From: Homoserinimonas aerilata
GTDB lineage: Bacteria > Actinomycetota > Actinomycetes > Actinomycetales > Microbacteriaceae
Direction of reading: 5' to 3'
NCBI RefSeq assembly: GCF_006716125.1
Contig: NZ_VFOM01000001.1
Coordinates: forward strand, 1,922,001-1,986,000
Length of the DNA stretch: 64,000 bases
The translations under genes and the position numbers were made by a program. A model generated the notes under the pieces. That model was not told the DNA's origin and ran no database searches. It saw only the letters and a program-made list of their open reading frames with translations. This document shows, piece after piece, positions 43,140 through 55,103 of the stretch (positions are counted from its first letter, which is position 1; every line of letters starts with the position of its first letter).

Positions 43140-44639
43140 TCAGACCTTCTGCGAGATCGCCAGACGCTCGCCCGTTGCCGCCATCGTCTCAGCCGCCGCC
43201 TGCGGGTCATCCGACAGCTTCGTACCGAAACTCGGAACCATCTCCAGCACCCGCGGACGCCAACCCTCGAACTCGGACGGGAAGCACCGCTCCAGCAGCG
43301 AAAGCATGATCGGAACAGCCGTGGATGCCCCCGGCGAAGCGCCCAGGAGGCCCGCGATGCTGCCATCGGCGGAGGCGACGACCTCTGTGCCGAACTGCAG
43401 CACCCCGCCCTTCTTCGCATCCTTCTTGATGACCTGCACGCGCTGGCCCGCCGTGATCAGCTTCCAGTCGGCATCCTTCGCCTCCGGCATGAACGCCTGC
43501 AGAGCCTCCAGCTTCTTCGTGCGACTCGCGAGCAGCTCACCCACCAGATAGCGCACCAGATCGAAATTGTCCTTGCCGACGGCCAGCATCGGGATGATGT
43601 TGCTCGGGCGCAGCGAGAACGGCAGATCGAACCACGAACCCGACTTGAGGAACTTGGGCGAGAAACCGGCATAGGGGCCGAACATGAGGCTGGCCTCACC
43701 GTTCACCACGCGGGTGTCAAGATGCGGAACAGACATGGGCGGAGCGCCCACCGAAGCCTTGCCGTAGACCTTCGCCTGATGGCGCGCCACAATCGCAGGG
43801 TCATCGGTGCGCAGGAACTGCCCGCTGATCGGGAAGCCGCCGAAGCCCTTCGCCTCAGGGATGCCCGACTTCTGCAGCAGAGAGAGAGCCCCGCCGCCGG
43901 CACCCACGAACACGAAACGCGCACGCGCCACCGCCGGCGTCGCGCCGACCGTGTGCCTGCTGGTGATGCGCCACAGCCCGTCGCGCTGCCGCTTGAGACC
44001 CGTGACCTTGCGCTCCGTCGTGAGCACAGCACCATTGTCGGTGAGATAGGAGAACAGATTGCGGGTGAGCGCACCGAAGTCGACATCCGTGCCGCTGGGC
44101 ACCCGCGTCGCCGCGATCGGCTGCGACTTGGCGCGGCCCGGAAGCAGCAGCGGAGTCCAGGAGCGGATGACGGCAGGGTCATCGCTGAACTCCATGCCGT
44201 CGAAGAGCGGGTGATCCTTGAGCGCCTCGAAACGGCGGCGCAGGTAGTCGACATTCTCCTCGCCCCACACGAAGCTCATGTGCGGAACAGGATTGATGAA
44301 GTTCTGCGGCTCGGGCAGCAGCCCCTTCTCCACCAGATACGACCAGAACTGGCGGGAGACCTGGAACTGCTCGTTGACGTTCACGGCACTCGAGATGTCG
44401 AACGTGCCGTCGGGCTGCTCCTTCGTGTAGTTCAACTCGCAGAGCGCCGCATGGCCGGTGCCCGCGTTGTTCCACGGGTTCGAACTCTCCAACGCCACAT
44501 CAGAGAGCGCCTCGAACACCTCGATCGACCAGTCGGGCTGAAGCTGCTTGATGATCGCGCCGAGCGTCGCGCTCATGACGCCACCCCCGATCAGGGCGAC
44601 ATCGAGGGGCTGCTGTGCGGAAACCGTTGCTGAACTCAC
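43140..44639 (-). CDS. mqo: Malate:quinone oxidoreductase
   Basis: 499 aa. FAD-binding N-terminus DVALIGGGVMSATLGAIIKQL; the family-specific PHMSFVWGEENVDYLRRR and SLMFGPYAGFSPKFLKSGS regions; C-terminal AGQRVQVIKKDAKKGGVLQFGTEVV. It oxidises malate to oxaloacetate with electrons to menaquinone. GTG start; TAAACT lies 7 nt upstream, and GGAG within that spacer could also serve as a weak SD. Confidence 0.97.
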   Translation of the reverse strand: MSSATVSAQQPLDVALIGGGVMSATLGAIIKQLQPDWSIEVFEALSDVALESSNPWNNAGTGHAALCELNYTKEQPDGTFDISSAVNVNEQFQVSRQFWSYLVEKGLLPEPQNFINPVPHMSFVWGEENVDYLRRRFEALKDHPLFDGMEFSDDPAVIRSWTPLLLPGRAKSQPIAATRVPSGTDVDFGALTRNLFSYLTDNGAVLTTERKVTGLKRQRDGLWRITSRHTVGATPAVARARFVFVGAGGGALSLLQKSGIPEAKGFGGFPISGQFLRTDDPAIVARHQAKVYGKASVGAPPMSVPHLDTRVVNGEASLMFGPYAGFSPKFLKSGSWFDLPFSLRPSNIIPMLAVGKDNFDLVRYLVGELLASRTKKLEALQAFMPEAKDADWKLITAGQRVQVIKKDAKKGGVLQFGTEVVASADGSIAGLLGASPGASTAVPIMLSLLERCFPSEFEGWRPRVLEMVPSFGTKLSDDPQAAAETMAATGERLAISQKV

Positions 44640-44646
44640 ACGCTCC

Positions 44647-44652
44647 AGTTTA
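44647..44652 (-). promoter_or_regulatory. Putative -10 box of mqo
   Basis: TAAACT on the minus strand, 7 nt before the GTG, as at other leaderless-looking genes of this window. Confidence 0.45.
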
Positions 44653-44748
44653 CGCGGCCCACGCCGAGCGCCCGCCCCAGAGCGCGTTAAGCACCATCAC
44701 GTCTTACGACCACGTGAAAATCGGCGGTTCTTACTACCGCAACGGGCC

Positions 44749-47087
<2,339 letters not shown>

Positions 47088-47178
47088 GCGAAAATCTCCC
47101 GGGAGTGAGTCAAGGTGAGGGCTGAACGGCAGCGATCACCGGTGCCGGAATGTACAGTGTACCGCCGGGCGGCAGACG

Positions 47179-47778
47179 TTAGTTCTCTACCAGCCGCCGG
47201 CCCTCAAATGCCCTACCCAATGTAACCTCATCGGCATATTCGAGATCGCCGCCGACAGGCAGACCGGATGCGAGGCGCGAGACAGACAGCCCCGGCTGCA
47301 CCAACAGACGGGAGAGATACGTCGCTGTCGCCTCACCCTCCAAGTTCGGGTCGGTCGCGATGATGACCTCCGTGACCGTGCCATCGGCCAGTCTCGTCAT
47401 CAGCTGCCGGATGCGCAGATCGTCAGGGCCGATGCCATCGATGGGGCTGATCGCACCACCCAGCACATGGTAAAGACCCCGGAACTCGCGGGTGCGCTCG
47501 ATCGCGACAACATCCTTCGCCTCCTCCACCACACAGATCGTGGCCGGGCTGCGACGCGGATCACGGCAGATACCGCACGTCTCCTGCTCGCTCACATTGC
47601 CGCAGATCTCGCAGAAACGCACCTTCTCCTTGACCTCCATGAGCACCTCCGCCAGACGGGTGACATCGAAGGTCTCCGTCTGCAGAATGTGGAAGGCGAT
47701 GCGCTGCGCCGACTTGGGCCCGATGCCGGGCAGGCGACCCAACTCGTCGATGAGCTCCTGAACGATTCCCTCGTACAT
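47179..47778 (-). CDS. recR: Recombination mediator RecR
   Basis: 199 aa. N-terminal HhH ([20 protein letters not shown]), C4 zinc finger ([18 protein letters not shown]) and TOPRIM domain ([14 protein letters not shown]). It acts with RecF/RecO in gap repair. Starts 3 bp after the dnaX stop. Confidence 0.97.
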   Translation of the reverse strand: MYEGIVQELIDELGRLPGIGPKSAQRIAFHILQTETFDVTRLAEVLMEVKEKVRFCEICGNVSEQETCGICRDPRRSPATICVVEEAKDVVAIERTREFRGLYHVLGGAISPIDGIGPDDLRIRQLMTRLADGTVTEVIIATDPNLEGEATATYLSRLLVQPGLSVSRLASGLPVGGDLEYADEVTLGRAFEGRRLVEN

Positions 47779-47781
47779 CGG

Positions 47782-50178
47782 CTAGTTCACCCCCGGATTC
47801 GGACGCGGATTGTGCGGCTGCTCCTCGATGAAGGTGGCGCCCAGAACCTGACGCACAACCGACTCGCCATACTTCTGCGAGCCACCCGACTGCGCGGCAC
47901 CACGGGGGGCGGATGCTGAGGGCTGCCTCTTCGGAGGCGTTGCCGCCTTCTGCGGGGCGGGCTGGGGCTGCGTGGGCTGGGCCTGCGCGGGCTGGGCTGA
48001 CCCGGGTTGGGTCGCCCCGGGCTGTGCTGACCCGGGCTGTGCCGACCTGGGCTGGCGCGCGGGGCGGGACGCCTGCGCCGACTCCTCCGGCACCGAGTCG
48101 TAGTCGGGGTCGAACGGCGGCTGATCATCGAAAGGGGGTTCGTCGTCGGCTCGAGCGGATGCCTTGGTGGGAGGTTCCGTGGGGGCCAGTCTCGAGACGG
48201 CCGCCCCAGAGGGCGACCCCTCGACCAGCGGGTCGTCGGAGGGCGGCCCCCCGACCAGCGGGTCGTCGGCAGGCTCGGAGGGCTCGGCGGCCGAGGGCTC
48301 GGCGTCGGCGGAACCGGGGATCTGCGCCACCGCCCACCCTGTGACCGGCGCCGCGGCATCCGGAGTTCGATCCGCCGTCTTCTCCGCCGGACGCGTGACG
48401 GGCGGAGCGGATGCAGCCGCGAGTGTCGCATCCGCAGGCTTGGTGGCGGGTTCCGCTGCGGGTGTCGCCTGCGGCCGGGCGGGCGCGGCGCTCTCCGAAT
48501 CGACGCGGGCGATGAGCTTCGGGACGATCCCCAGCACGGCCGACACGGCCTGCTTGAGGTAGTCGCCGACGCCCTGACCCGGAGCGGCGGCCTGCTTGAG
48601 CGCCTCCACATCCTTCTGGCTGGGGAACGACAGCACGAGAACCTCGCTGTCGCGCAGCTCGCGCACCTGAGCGGTGAACAGCACCATCCAGGCGGTGCGC
48701 TTCGCATTCTGCACATGCTCGAGGATCTCCGGCCAGGCATCCCGCACCTGCTGCACGGTGACCGGGCCGACAGGAGCGGCAGCCTTCGCAGGGACGGCCG
48801 GCACAGAACCGCTGGTCGAGGGGCCACCCTCCGGTAGCCCGCTGGTCGAGGGGTCGCCCCCTGGGGCGACCGTCTCGAGACCGGCCCCCGCCGAAGCAGC
48901 ACCCGACGTGGAGGCAGAAGTCTCGGCGACTCGAGCCTGAGGAGCAGTCACGGCCGGAACCGCCGAGGCATCCGCCTCCGCACCCCCCGAAGAACCCGCC
49001 CCACTCACTCCGATACGTCGCTCGAGGCGCTCCACCCGCGCCAGCGCGCCACGCTGCGAGTCATCGGATGCGGGCACGAGCACGCGCGCCATCATCAACT
49101 CCAGATGCAGTCGCGGGGAGGTGGCGCCGGTCATCTCTGTGAGCGCCGCACCCACAACATCCGCCGTACGACTCAGCTCGGCCTGGCCGAAGCGGGACGC
49201 CTGCTGAGCCATATGGTCGAGCTCATCCTGCTGCACGCCGCGCAGCACAGCCGCGGCACCCTGATGGCCGCCGGGCGGGAACGCGGCGACGACGATGAGA
49301 TCGCGCAGCCGCTCGAGCAGATCTTCGACGAAACGCCGCGGGTCCTGGCCGGTCTGGATGACCCGGTCGACCGCCTCGAATGCCGCCGCGGCATCCTTCG
49401 CCCCCAACGCGTCGACGACCTCGCCCAGCAGCGCGCCGTGGGTGTAACCGAGCAGCGCAACGGCCCGCTCGTAGATGACATCGGTGCCCTCGGAGCCGGC
49501 GATGAGCTGGTCGAGCAGCGACAGCGTGTCACGCACGGAACCGCCACCGGCGCGCACGACGAGCGGCAGCACGCCCGCCTCAACGGTGACGCCCTCGCTC
49601 TCGCACAACTGCCCCACATAGTCGAGCATCTGGGCGGGCGGAACCAGCCGGAACGGGTAGTGGTGCGTGCGCGAACGGATCGTACCGATGACCTTGTCGG
49701 GCTCCGTCGTGGCGAAGATGAACTTGACGTGCTCCGGCGGCTCCTCGACGATCTTGAGCAGCGCATTGAAGCCCTGCGGCGTCACCATGTGCGCCTCATC
49801 GAGGATGAAGATCTTGTAGCGATCGCGCGCGGGGGCGAACACGGCGCGCTCACGCAGATCGCGGGCATCATCGACACCGTTGTGGCTGGCCGCGTCGATC
49901 TCGACCACATCGAGCGAGCCGCCGCCATCGCGCGACAGCTCCACACAACTCGGGCAGACACCGCAGGGGGTGTCGGTGGGGCCCTCGTGGCAGTTCAGGC
50001 AGCGGGCCAGGATGCGCGCACTCGTCGTCTTGCCGCAGCCGCGCGGGCCGCTGAACAGGTAGGCGTGATTGACGCGATTGGTGCGCAGCGCCGTCATCAG
50101 CGGCTCCGTCACCTGCGACTGGCCGATCAGCTCGGCGAAGGTCTCTGGCCGGTATCGGCGATATAGGGCGGTAACCAC
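47782..50178 (-). CDS. dnaX: DNA polymerase III subunit gamma/tau
   Basis: 798 aa. AAA+ domain with YLFSGPRGCGKTTSARILA, zinc-binding Cys residues (CLNCHEG, CGVCPSC), DEAHMVTPQGFNALLK and sensor 1. The middle and C-terminal linkers are very Pro/Ala/Gln-rich. Two stretches of linker, around ETVAPGGDPSTSG and VSRLAPTEPP, are translations of the family-G palindromic repeat. GTG start, with TACGAT 6 nt upstream and no SD. Followed closely by recR. Confidence 0.96.
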   Translation of the reverse strand: MVTALYRRYRPETFAELIGQSQVTEPLMTALRTNRVNHAYLFSGPRGCGKTTSARILARCLNCHEGPTDTPCGVCPSCVELSRDGGGSLDVVEIDAASHNGVDDARDLRERAVFAPARDRYKIFILDEAHMVTPQGFNALLKIVEEPPEHVKFIFATTEPDKVIGTIRSRTHHYPFRLVPPAQMLDYVGQLCESEGVTVEAGVLPLVVRAGGGSVRDTLSLLDQLIAGSEGTDVIYERAVALLGYTHGALLGEVVDALGAKDAAAAFEAVDRVIQTGQDPRRFVEDLLERLRDLIVVAAFPPGGHQGAAAVLRGVQQDELDHMAQQASRFGQAELSRTADVVGAALTEMTGATSPRLHLELMMARVLVPASDDSQRGALARVERLERRIGVSGAGSSGGAEADASAVPAVTAPQARVAETSASTSGAASAGAGLETVAPGGDPSTSGLPEGGPSTSGSVPAVPAKAAAPVGPVTVQQVRDAWPEILEHVQNAKRTAWMVLFTAQVRELRDSEVLVLSFPSQKDVEALKQAAAPGQGVGDYLKQAVSAVLGIVPKLIARVDSESAAPARPQATPAAEPATKPADATLAAASAPPVTRPAEKTADRTPDAAAPVTGWAVAQIPGSADAEPSAAEPSEPADDPLVGGPPSDDPLVEGSPSGAAVSRLAPTEPPTKASARADDEPPFDDQPPFDPDYDSVPEESAQASRPARQPRSAQPGSAQPGATQPGSAQPAQAQPTQPQPAPQKAATPPKRQPSASAPRGAAQSGGSQKYGESVVRQVLGATFIEEQPHNPRPNPGVN
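48189..48230. repeat. Family-G palindromic repeat inside dnaX
   Basis: GTCTCGAGACGGCCGCCCC...GGGCGACCCCTCGACCAGCG, inserted in frame in the dnaX linker. It is followed by a partial duplication with two CGACCAGCGGGTCGTCGG units. Confidence 0.75.
48810..48883. repeat. Family-G repeat (half copy plus full copy) inside dnaX
   Basis: A half copy (48810-48839, CGCTGGTCGAGGGGCC) abuts a full palindrome (48840-48883, CGCTGGTCGAGGGGTCGCC to GTCTCGAGACCGG). Both are translated in the dnaX linker. Confidence 0.8.
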
Positions 50179-50184
50179 GGCTCA

Positions 50185-50190
50185 ATCGTA
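50185..50190 (-). promoter_or_regulatory. Putative -10 box of leaderless dnaX
   Basis: TACGAT on the minus strand, 6 nt before the GTG. Confidence 0.45.
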
Positions 50191-50290
50191 GTCGTGGCCG
50201 GTGACGCTGGGCTGTGCCCTCCACAGCATCCGCAATGCCGCCGCGTGCGTCACCCGCGAGCCGCCGTGCTCGACTCGCCGCGCCTCGTTT

Positions 50291-50368
50291 CGCTCAGCAG
50301 GAGAACCTCGCCGCCACGCCGACAGCAGATGCCCCATCCCAGCGTGTCGGCGAGGTTCTCCTGTTGAG
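50291..50368. repeat. Family-D palindromic repeat, copy 2
   Basis: Arms of about 20 bp: CTCAGCAGGAGAACCTCGCCG pairs with the right arm TCGGCGAGGTTCTCCTGTTGAG. It is between dnaX and the DUF559-like gene. Confidence 0.8.
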
Positions 50369-50494
50369 ACAGCGGATGCGAGGCTCGGTTCGGGCGAACA
50401 GGCCCGGCTCCCTAACAGGGTCGGCAGCGCACGCTTGTCCACAGCCTGAGTGCGCATCGCTGCCGCAGACGGGCGAAGCCACGAGCATCGAAGG

Positions 50495-51487
50495 ATGCTC
50501 CCTCCCCGAAACCACTCGCGGTTGGCGCTCCGGCGCGCCATGCGCCTCGTCGGGCAGCTCGCCCGGCGGCGCACCCTCCTGGGCCTCGGCATCACCCCCG
50601 CCGAACTCGCCGAAGCACTGCGCAGCGGCTACCTCTGGCGCCCCCGGCGCGGGTGGTACGCCACCCGTCATGTCGACTCCGATCAGCTTCGCGCCGTCGC
50701 AACAGGCGCTCGCATCGGATGCGTCAGCGCGCTGCGACGCTGGGGCGTCTGGTCCGGCCCCGACGACATGCTCCACCTGCACGCTGCGCCCACCGCATCC
50801 CGCCTGGGTGCCGCATCCGTCTCGGTGACGCCGACGAACACCGCTCCCCTGCCGCATCCGACGATCCTCGACGCCTACGGGCACGAACTCGACACCGTCC
50901 GTAGTTGCTCACCCGCGCCAGCCATCACGCATTGGAGTGAGCAACGATTTCCGGGCGCCCTGGACTGGATCGTCTCGGTCGAGGATGCACTCCTGCAGGC
51001 CGCACGCTGCCAGGATTCCGAGCACGCGGTCGCCTGCATCGACTCCGCGCTGAACCGCGGCGCGATCGACGAAGACGCCTGGTCGCGCATCCTGCAACAC
51101 CTTCCCGACCGCTTGAAACCGCTCGACCTGCAGAAGGACGCTCGCGCCGGTTCAGGCAACGAAACGATCGCGCGGCTGCGCATCATCGCGGCGGGCTTCA
51201 AGGTCGAACCGCAGCACTCCATGCCCGGCATCGGTGACGTCGACATGCTCGTGGACGGGTGCGTCGTCGTCGAGGTCGACAGTGAGCGCTACCACTCGAG
51301 CGACACCCAGCGCCGCAAGGACCGCACCCGCACCCTCATATCCCTCCTCTACGGCATACCGGTGGTGCGGATCGGCCCAGAGCATCTGCCGCCCACCGAC
51401 TGGCCACTCGCTCTCGCGGCCCTTCGACAGCAGGTGGCCGACGCGCGGATGCTCATGGCCGCACGCCGCGCAATCGTGCGGGGGTGA
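50495..51487 (+). CDS. DUF559/Vsr-fold endonuclease-like protein with AbiEi-type N-terminus
   Basis: About 330 aa. The N-terminal region (LGITPAELAEALRSGYLWRPRRGWYATRHV) looks like the winged-helix domain of AbiEi-type antitoxin proteins. The C-terminal region contains a DUF559-type restriction fold: GIGDVDMLVDGCVVVEVDSERYH, then RRKDRTRTLISLLYGIPVVRIG, with the D...ExD-type acidic residues of PD-(D/E)XK nucleases. Such genes are common singletons in Microbacteriaceae; their role is unknown. The start is uncertain (GTG 50450, ATG 50495 or ATG 50540). It is bracketed by family-D repeats. Confidence 0.75.
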   Translation: MLPPRNHSRLALRRAMRLVGQLARRRTLLGLGITPAELAEALRSGYLWRPRRGWYATRHVDSDQLRAVATGARIGCVSALRRWGVWSGPDDMLHLHAAPTASRLGAASVSVTPTNTAPLPHPTILDAYGHELDTVRSCSPAPAITHWSEQRFPGALDWIVSVEDALLQAARCQDSEHAVACIDSALNRGAIDEDAWSRILQHLPDRLKPLDLQKDARAGSGNETIARLRIIAAGFKVEPQHSMPGIGDVDMLVDGCVVVEVDSERYHSSDTQRRKDRTRTLISLLYGIPVVRIGPEHLPPTDWPLALAALRQQVADARMLMAARRAIVRG

Positions 51488-51488
51488 G

Positions 51489-51599
51489 CATCCGCCTATT
51501 CAGGCAACCGCGCGACTCGCTCTGCAGGAGAAAAGAGTCGACGCCCCGGCGGAGCCCTCCGAAACACCGCGTGTCACCCCAGATCTCCTGTTGACGGAA
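51489..51599. repeat. Family-D repeat, copy 3, in a 111-bp direct repeat
   Basis: The palindromic core is 51516-51597 (CTCTGCAGGAGAA to ATCTCCTGTTGAC). The copy at 51719 repeats the whole segment, including about 28 bp of upstream flank starting CATCCGCC. Confidence 0.8.
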
Positions 51600-51718
51600 A
51601 GGTGGAGGGAGGGAGGGTGAGCGGTGAGCGGTGAGCGGGAGGATGCCGGGGCCGGCAGGGCAGAGTGGCGGGCGGATGCGCGGGGCGGGTGAGCGAGCGG
51701 ATGTTGACTGGCGGGTGA

Positions 51719-51830
51719 ACATCCGCCGCCTCAGCACACCGCGCGATTCGCTCTGCAGGAGAAAAGAGCCGACACCCCGGAATTGCGCACTGAAACACCG
51801 CGCGTCACCCCAGATCTCCTGTTGACGGAA
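51719..51830. repeat. Family-D repeat, copy 4, second unit of the direct repeat
   Basis: Near-identical to 51489-51599. It ends 20 bp before the ackA stop. The spacer holds a GTGAGCG triplication near 51620. Confidence 0.8.
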
Positions 51831-51849
51831 GGTGGCGCGCGGGCGGGCG

Positions 51850-52971
51850 TCAGGCGAAGGCGGCGGCCTGGCGGGCGATCTCGAGCTCCTCGTTGGTGGG
51901 GACCACAAGAACGGCAACGGGCGCGCCCTCCGGAGAGATGAAGCGCGCCACCCGCGACGACAGTTCGTTGCGGTCGTCGTCGATCTCGATTCCCAGGAAC
52001 TCGAGGCCGGCCAGCGCCCGGCGGCGCAGCAGCGCGTTGTTCTCGCCGATGCCGGCGGTGAAGACGAGCACGTCCAGCCCGCCGAGCCCGGCGATGTAAG
52101 CGCCGATGTAGTGGCGGATGCGGTGCCTCCACACGGCGAGCGCTGCGAGTGCCTGCTCGTCGCCCTGCGCGGCCGCCTCCTGCACATCGCGCATGTCGCC
52201 CGTGCCGGTGAGTCCCAGCAGTCCGCTGCGACGGTTGAGCAGCGTGTCGAGTTCGTCGACGCCCATGCCCGCCTGCCGCGCGAGGTGGAACAGCACGCCC
52301 GCGTCGATGTCGCCCGAGCGGGTACCCATGACGAGGCCCTCCAGCGGGGTCAATCCCATCGAGGTGTCGACCGAGCGGCCCCCGTCGACAGCGGTGACGG
52401 ATGCGCCATTGCCGAGATGCAGCACGATCGTCTTCAGCGACTCCAGCGGCCGGTCGAGGAACACGGCCGCCTGCCGCGACACATACTCGTGCGAGGTTCC
52501 GTGGAAGCCGTAGCGGCGCACCTCATACTTCTCCGCCACCTCCGCATCGATCGCGTAGGTGTACGCCTCCGGGGGCAGCGTCTGGTGGAACGCGGTGTCG
52601 AAGACGGCGACGTGAGGCACATCCGGCAGGGCGGCACGCGCAGCACGGATGCCCAGGACGTTCGCGGGGTTGTGCAGCGGCGCGAGCGCAGACAGTCGAT
52701 CGATCTCAGCCTCGACGTCGTCGTCGATGAGGGTCGCGGAGGAGAAGCGCGGGCCCCCGTGGACGACCCTGTGACCGACGGCCACGATCTCGCGATCGGG
52801 GCCCAGAGCATCCAGAACCTGCCTCATACCCTCGGTGTGATCGCCCGCGCCGCCGCCCGGCTCGCCGATGCGCTCGATGAGACCGCTGACGACGGCCTTC
52901 TCGGTGTCGAGGTCGACCAACTGGTACTTGATCGACGACGAGCCGGAGTTGACGACGAATACCTGGGTCAC
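51850..52971 (-). CDS. ackA: Acetate kinase
   Basis: 373 aa. ASKHA fold: FVVNSGSSSIKYQL, VGHRVVHGG, FDTAFHQTLPPEAY, LGNGASVTAVDGGRSVDTSMG and FTAGIGENNALLRR. It interconverts acetyl phosphate and acetate. Its start overlaps the pta stop by 4 bp. Confidence 0.97.
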   Translation of the reverse strand: MTQVFVVNSGSSSIKYQLVDLDTEKAVVSGLIERIGEPGGGAGDHTEGMRQVLDALGPDREIVAVGHRVVHGGPRFSSATLIDDDVEAEIDRLSALAPLHNPANVLGIRAARAALPDVPHVAVFDTAFHQTLPPEAYTYAIDAEVAEKYEVRRYGFHGTSHEYVSRQAAVFLDRPLESLKTIVLHLGNGASVTAVDGGRSVDTSMGLTPLEGLVMGTRSGDIDAGVLFHLARQAGMGVDELDTLLNRRSGLLGLTGTGDMRDVQEAAAQGDEQALAALAVWRHRIRHYIGAYIAGLGGLDVLVFTAGIGENNALLRRRALAGLEFLGIEIDDDRNELSSRVARFISPEGAPVAVLVVPTNEELEIARQAAAFA

Positions 52972-55061
52972 TGGGGCTCCTGACTGGCGGCCTGGATGGC
53001 GGTGATCGCGACGGTGTTGACGATGTCCTGAACGAGGGCGCCGCGCGACAGATCGTTGATGGGCTTGTTGAGCCCCTGAAGCACGGGCCCGATGGCGACG
53101 GCGCCAGCACTGCGCTGCACCGCCTTGTAGGTGTTGTTGCCTGTATTCAGATCAGGGAATATGAACACGGTCGCCCGCCCCGCGACCTCGCTGCCCGGCA
53201 TCTTGGAGGTGCCGACGGAGGCGTCGACGGCCGCGTCGTACTGGATCGGCCCGTCCACCTTGAGGTCGGGGCGGCGCGAACGCACAAGCGCCGTGGCCTC
53301 GCGCACCTTGTCGACATCGGCGCCCGTGCCGGACTCCCCCGTCGAATACGACAGCATGGCGATGCGCCGCTCGATCTCGAACTCCTCGGCCGTCGCCGCC
53401 GACGAGATGGCGATGTCGGCCAGCTGCTCCGCATTCGGGTCGGGGTTCACGGCGCAGTCACCGTAGACGAGCACGCGATCTTCGAGACACATGAGGAACA
53501 CGCTCGACACGACCGAGACATCCGGCTTCGTCTTGATGATCTCGAAGCCCGGTCGGATGGTGTGGGCCGTCGTGTGCGCGGCGCCCGAAACCATGCCGTC
53601 GGCGAGGCCCAGGTGCACCATCATGGTGCCGAAATACGACACATCGGTGACCGTCTCGCGGGCATCCTCGATCGTCACACCCTTGTGCGCGCGCAGCTTC
53701 GCGTACTCGACGGCGAAACGCTCGCGCAGCTCCGGGTCGAAGGGGCTCAGGATGCTCGCCGCTGCGATGTCGAGGCCGAGACCGGTCGCACGCGCCCGCA
53801 CCTCCGTCTCGTCGCCGAGGATGGTGAGCTTCGCGACCCCGCGCCGCAGCAGCGTGCTCGCGGCACGCAGGATGCGGTCGTCGCCACCCTCCGGCAGCAC
53901 GATGTGCTTCTGCACGGAGCGCGCCCGGTCGAGAAGGTCGTACTCGAACATGAGCGGCGTGATGACATCCGAACGGCTCACCTCGAGGCGTCCCAGCAGC
54001 AGCCGCGCGTCGACATGCTGCTCGAAGAGGGCGATCGCCGTGTCGAACTTGCGCGGCGAATCGGCGGCCAGTCGACCTCGCGTCTTGGTGACCCGGCGGG
54101 CGGTGTCGTAGGTGCCGTACTCGGTGCGGATGATCGGAAGCGGTGAGCTGAGCCCATCGATGAGGCGCTCGATCTGCGGCAACAGGTCGAAACCACCGTT
54201 CAGGATGATGCCCGCCAGCGACGGGAAGGTGTCGGACGCGTTCGCCATGAGCAGGGCGAGCAACACATCGGAACGGTCACCCGCGACAACAACAACGGAG
54301 CCCTCGATCAGACGGGTCAGACAGTTCTCCATCGACATGCCGGCCATGACCACGCCGAGGGCCTCCCGGTGCAGCAACTCCCGGTCGCCCTTGATCAGCG
54401 TGCCGTCGACCGCGTGCAGCAGCGACTCCATACTGGGGGCCAGCAGAAACTCGTCTTCGGGGATCGCCCAGACGGGGACGGCGCCCGCCGCGGCATCCGT
54501 CAGCTCCCGGATGATCGGATCGAGCGCATCCGGATCGGAGCGATTCGCGATGACCCCCACCAGGTGGGCGTGAGCCCCCTCAAGCTCCTGCATGGCCAGG
54601 CCGAACACCTGGCGCAACTCGTCGGGGCTGCGGGCGCCCGTCTCGCTGTGCTGGCCGCCGAGCACCAGAAGCACGGGGGCGCCCAGGTTGGCGGCGATGC
54701 GGGCGTTGTACGACAGCTCGGTCGGGCTGCCGACATCGGTGTAATCGGAGCCGAGCACGACGACAACGTCACACTGCCGCTCGACCGCCTTGAAGCGCTC
54801 GACAATGCGTGACAGGGCGGCATCCGGGTCGTCATGGACCTCTTCGTAGCTAACGCCGACACAGTCGTCGTACTCGAGTTCGACGCCGTCGTGAGCGAGT
54901 AGCAGCTCGAGAACGTAGTCGCGCTCGACCGTCGAGCGCGTCACCGGCCTGAACACTCCCACCCTGCCGGCCTCGTGGCTGAGGGTTTCGAGCAACCCGA
55001 GGGCGATCGTCGACTTGCCGGCATGCCCCTCGGCGGAGGTGATGTAGATGTTGCGAGCCAC
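52968..55061 (-). CDS. pta: Phosphate acetyltransferase
   Basis: 697 aa. Three-part Pta: N-terminal P-loop-like AAA domain (ITSAEGHAGKSTIALGLLE), DRTGG middle domain, and the C-terminal catalytic PTA_PTB domain (VLPEGGDDRILRAA, MVSGAAHTTAHTIRPG, FPDLNTGNNTYKAVQR). It interconverts acetyl-CoA and acetyl phosphate. GTG start with TAGGCT 6 nt upstream and no SD. Confidence 0.96.
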   Translation of the reverse strand: MARNIYITSAEGHAGKSTIALGLLETLSHEAGRVGVFRPVTRSTVERDYVLELLLAHDGVELEYDDCVGVSYEEVHDDPDAALSRIVERFKAVERQCDVVVVLGSDYTDVGSPTELSYNARIAANLGAPVLLVLGGQHSETGARSPDELRQVFGLAMQELEGAHAHLVGVIANRSDPDALDPIIRELTDAAAGAVPVWAIPEDEFLLAPSMESLLHAVDGTLIKGDRELLHREALGVVMAGMSMENCLTRLIEGSVVVVAGDRSDVLLALLMANASDTFPSLAGIILNGGFDLLPQIERLIDGLSSPLPIIRTEYGTYDTARRVTKTRGRLAADSPRKFDTAIALFEQHVDARLLLGRLEVSRSDVITPLMFEYDLLDRARSVQKHIVLPEGGDDRILRAASTLLRRGVAKLTILGDETEVRARATGLGLDIAAASILSPFDPELRERFAVEYAKLRAHKGVTIEDARETVTDVSYFGTMMVHLGLADGMVSGAAHTTAHTIRPGFEIIKTKPDVSVVSSVFLMCLEDRVLVYGDCAVNPDPNAEQLADIAISSAATAEEFEIERRIAMLSYSTGESGTGADVDKVREATALVRSRRPDLKVDGPIQYDAAVDASVGTSKMPGSEVAGRATVFIFPDLNTGNNTYKAVQRSAGAVAIGPVLQGLNKPINDLSRGALVQDIVNTVAITAIQAASQEPQ

Positions 55062-55067
55062 CCTGTC

Positions 55068-55073
55068 AGCCTA
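55068..55073 (-). promoter_or_regulatory. Putative -10 box of leaderless pta
   Basis: TAGGCT on the minus strand, 6 nt before the GTG. Confidence 0.45.
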
Positions 55074-55103
55074 CGCGGCGGGTGAGTTGCGCCGTAAAAG
55101 AAA

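Noticed and set aside
47088..47178. Riboswitch in front of lysC
   Set aside because: Only 91 bp between lysC and recR and no lysine-riboswitch-like conserved core seen; a good SD is enough to explain the start.
50179..50494. Possible replication origin suggested by dnaX/recR
   Set aside because: No DnaA boxes, dnaA, dnaN or AT-rich unwinding region are present; recR-dnaX often lie away from oriC.
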